Below are positions 61,773 through 64,000 of a DNA stretch of 64,000 nt, piece by piece. Position numbers and translations under genes: made by a program. Origin of the DNA: Streptomyces qinzhouensis (GTDB lineage: Bacteria > Actinomycetota > Actinomycetes > Streptomycetales > Streptomycetaceae); contig NZ_CP042266.1 in assembly GCF_007856155.1 (NCBI RefSeq), positions 2,108,001 to 2,172,000 on the forward strand. Direction: 5' to 3'. A model generated the notes under the pieces. It made no database searches. It had not been told where the DNA came from and saw nothing but the letters and a program-made list of their open reading frames with translations. Position 1 is the stretch's first letter, and every line of letters starts with the position of its first letter.

Positions 61773-62597
61773 TCAGCGCTGCGTCTGAGGCGGGACCTCA
61801 TTGGGCTGGGCGCCACCGAAACGGCGGTCCCGCCGGGCGTACTCCAGACAGGCCCGCCACAGATCGCGCCGGTCGAAATCGGGCCAGAGGACATCCTGGA
61901 AGACCATCTCGGCATAGGCGCTCTGCCAGAGCAGATAGTTGGAGGTGCGCTGCTCGCCACTGGGCCGCAGGAAGAGATCCACATCCGGCATATCCGGATA
62001 GTAGAGGTACTTGTTCAGGGTCTTCTCGTTGACCTTGGACGGGTCGAGCCGGCCCGCGGCCACCTCTTGGGCGATCCGCTGCGCGGCGTCGGCGATCTCC
62101 GCGCGACCGCCGTAGTTGACGCAGAAGTACAGCGTCATGGCGTCGTTGTCCTTGGTCTGCTCCTGGGCGACCTGCAGCTCCTGGACGACCGACTTCCACA
62201 TCTTCGGCATCCGGCCGACCCAGCGGATCCGGATACCCAGTTCGTCCATCTCGTCCCGGCGGCGGCGGATCACGTCCCGGTTGAAGTTCATCAGGAAGCG
62301 GACCTCGTCGGGCGAGCGCTTCCAGTTCTCGGTGGAGAAGGCGTACAACGAGAGATTGTCGACGCCCATCTCCAGACAGCCCTTGAGGACGTCGAGGACC
62401 ACGCCCTCGCCGACCTTGTGCCCCTCGGTCCGGGGCAGCCCGCGCTCCTTCGCCCAGCGGCCGTTGCCGTCCATCACGACCGCCACATGCTTCGGCACCA
62501 GCTCGCCGGGGATCTTCGGCGGCCGCTCACCGGACGGGTGCGGCTCGGGGATCTTGTACTCACGGCGGTTACGGCCGAGGATTCCGCGTCGTGCCAT
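61773..62597 (-). CDS. uppS: Isoprenyl transferase (cis-prenyl, UppS family)
   Basis: A 274-residue enzyme that builds polyprenyl diphosphate, the lipid carrier for cell-wall precursors. The catalytic Asp is in [24 protein letters not shown], with the later [18 protein letters not shown] and the diphosphate-binding [25 protein letters not shown] take the ATG at 62597; a GTG at 62609 is also possible but AGGAG lies only one base from it. The basic N-terminal stretch [16 protein letters not shown] is normal for actinobacterial forms. recO is upstream. Confidence 0.94.
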   Translation of the reverse strand: MARRGILGRNRREYKIPEPHPSGERPPKIPGELVPKHVAVVMDGNGRWAKERGLPRTEGHKVGEGVVLDVLKGCLEMGVDNLSLYAFSTENWKRSPDEVRFLMNFNRDVIRRRRDEMDELGIRIRWVGRMPKMWKSVVQELQVAQEQTKDNDAMTLYFCVNYGGRAEIADAAQRIAQEVAAGRLDPSKVNEKTLNKYLYYPDMPDVDLFLRPSGEQRTSNYLLWQSAYAEMVFQDVLWPDFDRRDLWRACLEYARRDRRFGGAQPNEVPPQTQR

Positions 62598-62631
62598 GCG
62601 GTTACTCACTTCTCCTGTATGCGTGCGATAC

Positions 62632-62655
62632 CTGTGTGCCTGTGTGCCTGTGTGC
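62632..62655. repeat. Three CTGTGTGC tandem repeats between recO and uppS
   Basis: Three exact 8-bp units (62632, 62640, 62648) in the 60-70 base gap between the two minus-strand genes. A slippage-prone tract. Confidence 0.85.
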
Positions 62656-62669
62656 TGATGGTGCTGGGG

Positions 62670-63452
62670 CTACGGCGTGCTGCCGGCCGTCCGTACCCGC
62701 CGGTCGTCCTTCTCGACGAACCGCAGGGAGCGCAGCCCGCGCTCCAGATGCCAGTGCAGATAGGCGGAGACCAGTCCGCTGCCCTCCCTGACATGCCGCG
62801 GCTCGCAGGCGTCCGCCGTGGGCCAGTCACCGGTCAGCAGCGCACTGAGCAGACCGACGGCCTCCGCCGACGGTACGACACTGCCGGGTACCCGGCAGTC
62901 GGCGCAGACCACGCCGCCCGCGGCGACCGAGAAGAAACGGTTGGGCCCGTCGAGCCCGCACCGGGCGCAGTCCTTGAAGCTGGGCGCGTAGCCGTTCACC
63001 GCGAGGGAACGGAGCAGGAACGCGTCGAGGATGAGATGCGGCGCGTGCTCGCCGCCGGCCAGCGCCCGCAGCCCGCCGACGAGGAGCAGATACTGCTGGA
63101 CGGCGGGCTCGCCCTCGTGGTCGGTGAACCGCTCGGCGGTCTCCAGCATGGCGGTGCCCGCGGTGTAGCGGGCGTAGTCGGTGGCGATGGCGCCGCCGTA
63201 GGGGGCGATCGTCTCGCTCTGGGTGCACAGCGGCAGCCCGCGGCCGATCAGCTCGCCGCCGCGGGCGAAGAACTGCACATCGACATGGGAGAACGGCTCC
63301 AGCCGGGCCCCGAACTTCGATTTGGTGCGCCGCACCCCGCGCGCCACGGCCCGCACCCGTCCGTGCCCGCGGGTCAGCAGGCTGATGATGCGGTCGGCCT
63401 CGCCCAGCTTCTGAGTGCGCAGGACGACGCCTTCGTCGCGGAACAGGCTCAT
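62670..63452 (-). CDS. recO: DNA repair protein RecO
   Basis: A 260-residue RecFOR-pathway mediator. The OB-fold is FRDEGVVLRTQKLGEADRIISLLTRGHGRVRAVARGVRRTKSKFGARLEPF. The helical middle is followed by a four-Cys zinc site (CARCGLDG and VVCADCRVPG). The start MSLFRDEG overlaps the stop of the upstream AraC-type gene (ATGA), so the two are coupled. Confidence 0.95.
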   Translation of the reverse strand: MSLFRDEGVVLRTQKLGEADRIISLLTRGHGRVRAVARGVRRTKSKFGARLEPFSHVDVQFFARGGELIGRGLPLCTQSETIAPYGGAIATDYARYTAGTAMLETAERFTDHEGEPAVQQYLLLVGGLRALAGGEHAPHLILDAFLLRSLAVNGYAPSFKDCARCGLDGPNRFFSVAAGGVVCADCRVPGSVVPSAEAVGLLSALLTGDWPTADACEPRHVREGSGLVSAYLHWHLERGLRSLRFVEKDDRRVRTAGSTP

Positions 63453-64000
63453 GGGCCCCATTCTCCCGTACGCGGCGGACCGCTGTGCCTCCCCGGGGGA
63501 CCATAGTCCCGCCCGCCGGCCGGGCCGTCGTCCGTGCCGTGCAGATAGCGGCCCGGGGAGGTGCCGACGGTCCGTTTGAAGGCGGCGAGGAACGCGCTGG
63601 CCGTGGCGTAGCCGACGGCGTGGGCGACCCGGGACACCGGCTGTCCCTCGGCGAGCAGCGGCAGGGCGGCGCGCAGCCGCAGCTGGGTGCGCCAGCGGTC
63701 GAAGGTCATTCCGGTGTCGGCGGTGAACAGCCGAGTGAGGGTACGGCGGCTGACGCCGACGGCGCGGGCATGGGCGTCCAGGCTCCGGGGGTCGGCGGGG
63801 TCGGCGCCGAGCGCGTCGGCCACCGCCCGCACCCGGTCGTCACCGGGGGTGGGGACGTCGATGGGAGCGGCGGGCAGCGGGCGCAGCAGATCCGGTACGA
63901 GCGCCTCCGCGCGCAGTCGGGCGGGCTCGGTGAGGTCGTCGCGGCCGAGGTGGACGATGAGTTCGGCGAGCAGTCCGTCGACGGCGACGGCGGTGGGCCC
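63449..64000 (-). CDS. AraC family transcriptional activator (partial, 5' end outside the window)
   Basis: The visible C-terminal 183 residues. The AraC DNA-binding domain is RAVADALGADPADPRSLDAHARAVGVSRRTLTRLFTADTGMTFDRWRTQLRLRAALPLLAEGQPVSRVAHAVGYATASAFLAAFKRTVGTSPGRYL, with both helix-turn-helix motifs. The frame is open to the right edge of the window. Its TGA overlaps the recO start. The ligand part lies outside. Confidence 0.88.
   Translation of the reverse strand, partial: GPTAVAVDGLLAELIVHLGRDDLTEPARLRAEALVPDLLRPLPAAPIDVPTPGDDRVRAVADALGADPADPRSLDAHARAVGVSRRTLTRLFTADTGMTFDRWRTQLRLRAALPLLAEGQPVSRVAHAVGYATASAFLAAFKRTVGTSPGRYLHGTDDGPAGGRDYGPPGRHSGPPRTGEWGP

Overview
This window is a chromosomal segment of a Streptomyces-type actinomycete. 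Evidence: very high G+C with G/C in nearly every third codon position, many GTG/TTG starts with GGAGG-type ribosome sites, and characteristic genes (Mbl, a HrdA-like sigma factor, a PPDK, a class F sortase, a ScbR-type TetR regulator, the Zur/Znu zinc locus, DUF6243 and SCO2400-type proteins). From memory the gene set resembles the S. coelicolor SCO2440-SCO2511 region, with rearrangement. About 60 protein genes and three tRNA genes are called. I saw no CRISPR array, insertion sequence, rRNA operon or biosynthetic gene cluster.

Layout. 1-16.7 kb: mixed housekeeping and metabolism: a nitrilase-fold hydrolase, a CysZ/EI24 membrane protein, a secreted M14 carboxypeptidase, Ohr, a divergent MarR/oxidoreductase pair, the MreB-like Mbl beside a GAF sensor kinase, an Lrp/LysE divergent pair, a NarK-type transporter and the malonyl-CoA ligase MatB. 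16.8-20.1 kb: a molybdate operon (regulator-modA-modBC fusion). 20.2-23.3 kb: a pocket of small accessory genes (unknown 73-aa protein with a palindrome over its start codon, endolysin-like amidase, solitary VapB, degenerate ATPase-fold protein, two Cys-motif small proteins) next to a tRNA cluster (23.4-23.9 kb).

24-30 kb: YtxH protein, FGGY sugar kinase, and an asymmetric heterodimeric ABC exporter. 30-37 kb: the minus-strand block dgt, ferredoxin-reductase-like gene, dnaG and a HrdA-type sigma factor. 37-49 kb: SanA/YdcF protein, a SoxR-box FMN reductase, a sortase with a probable partner, a ScbR-type regulator next to an MFS drug exporter, a HemK-like methyltransferase, an APC permease and an ArsR-like regulator. 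49.5-57.6 kb: ppdK, dusB, an MFS exporter, DUF6243 and glyS. 57.7-61.1 kb: the zinc uptake cassette znuA-znuC-znuB-zur with two Zur boxes. 61-64 kb: YcxB-like protein, uppS, recO and the C-terminal part of an AraC-type activator that overlaps recO.

The strongest signals beyond gene calls are regulatory: a SoxR box inside a 19-bp-spacer promoter, paired Zur boxes over a probably leaderless znuA start, palindromes covering start codons (20.0 and 20.5 kb), a MarR operator over a divergent promoter, and two TetR-type operators. Several proteins look catalytically degenerate in an informative way (sensor kinase, Mbl, one ABC half). I did not find a clearly new multi-gene system; the most open-ended candidates are the 20.2-23.3 kb pocket and the two start-codon palindromes.
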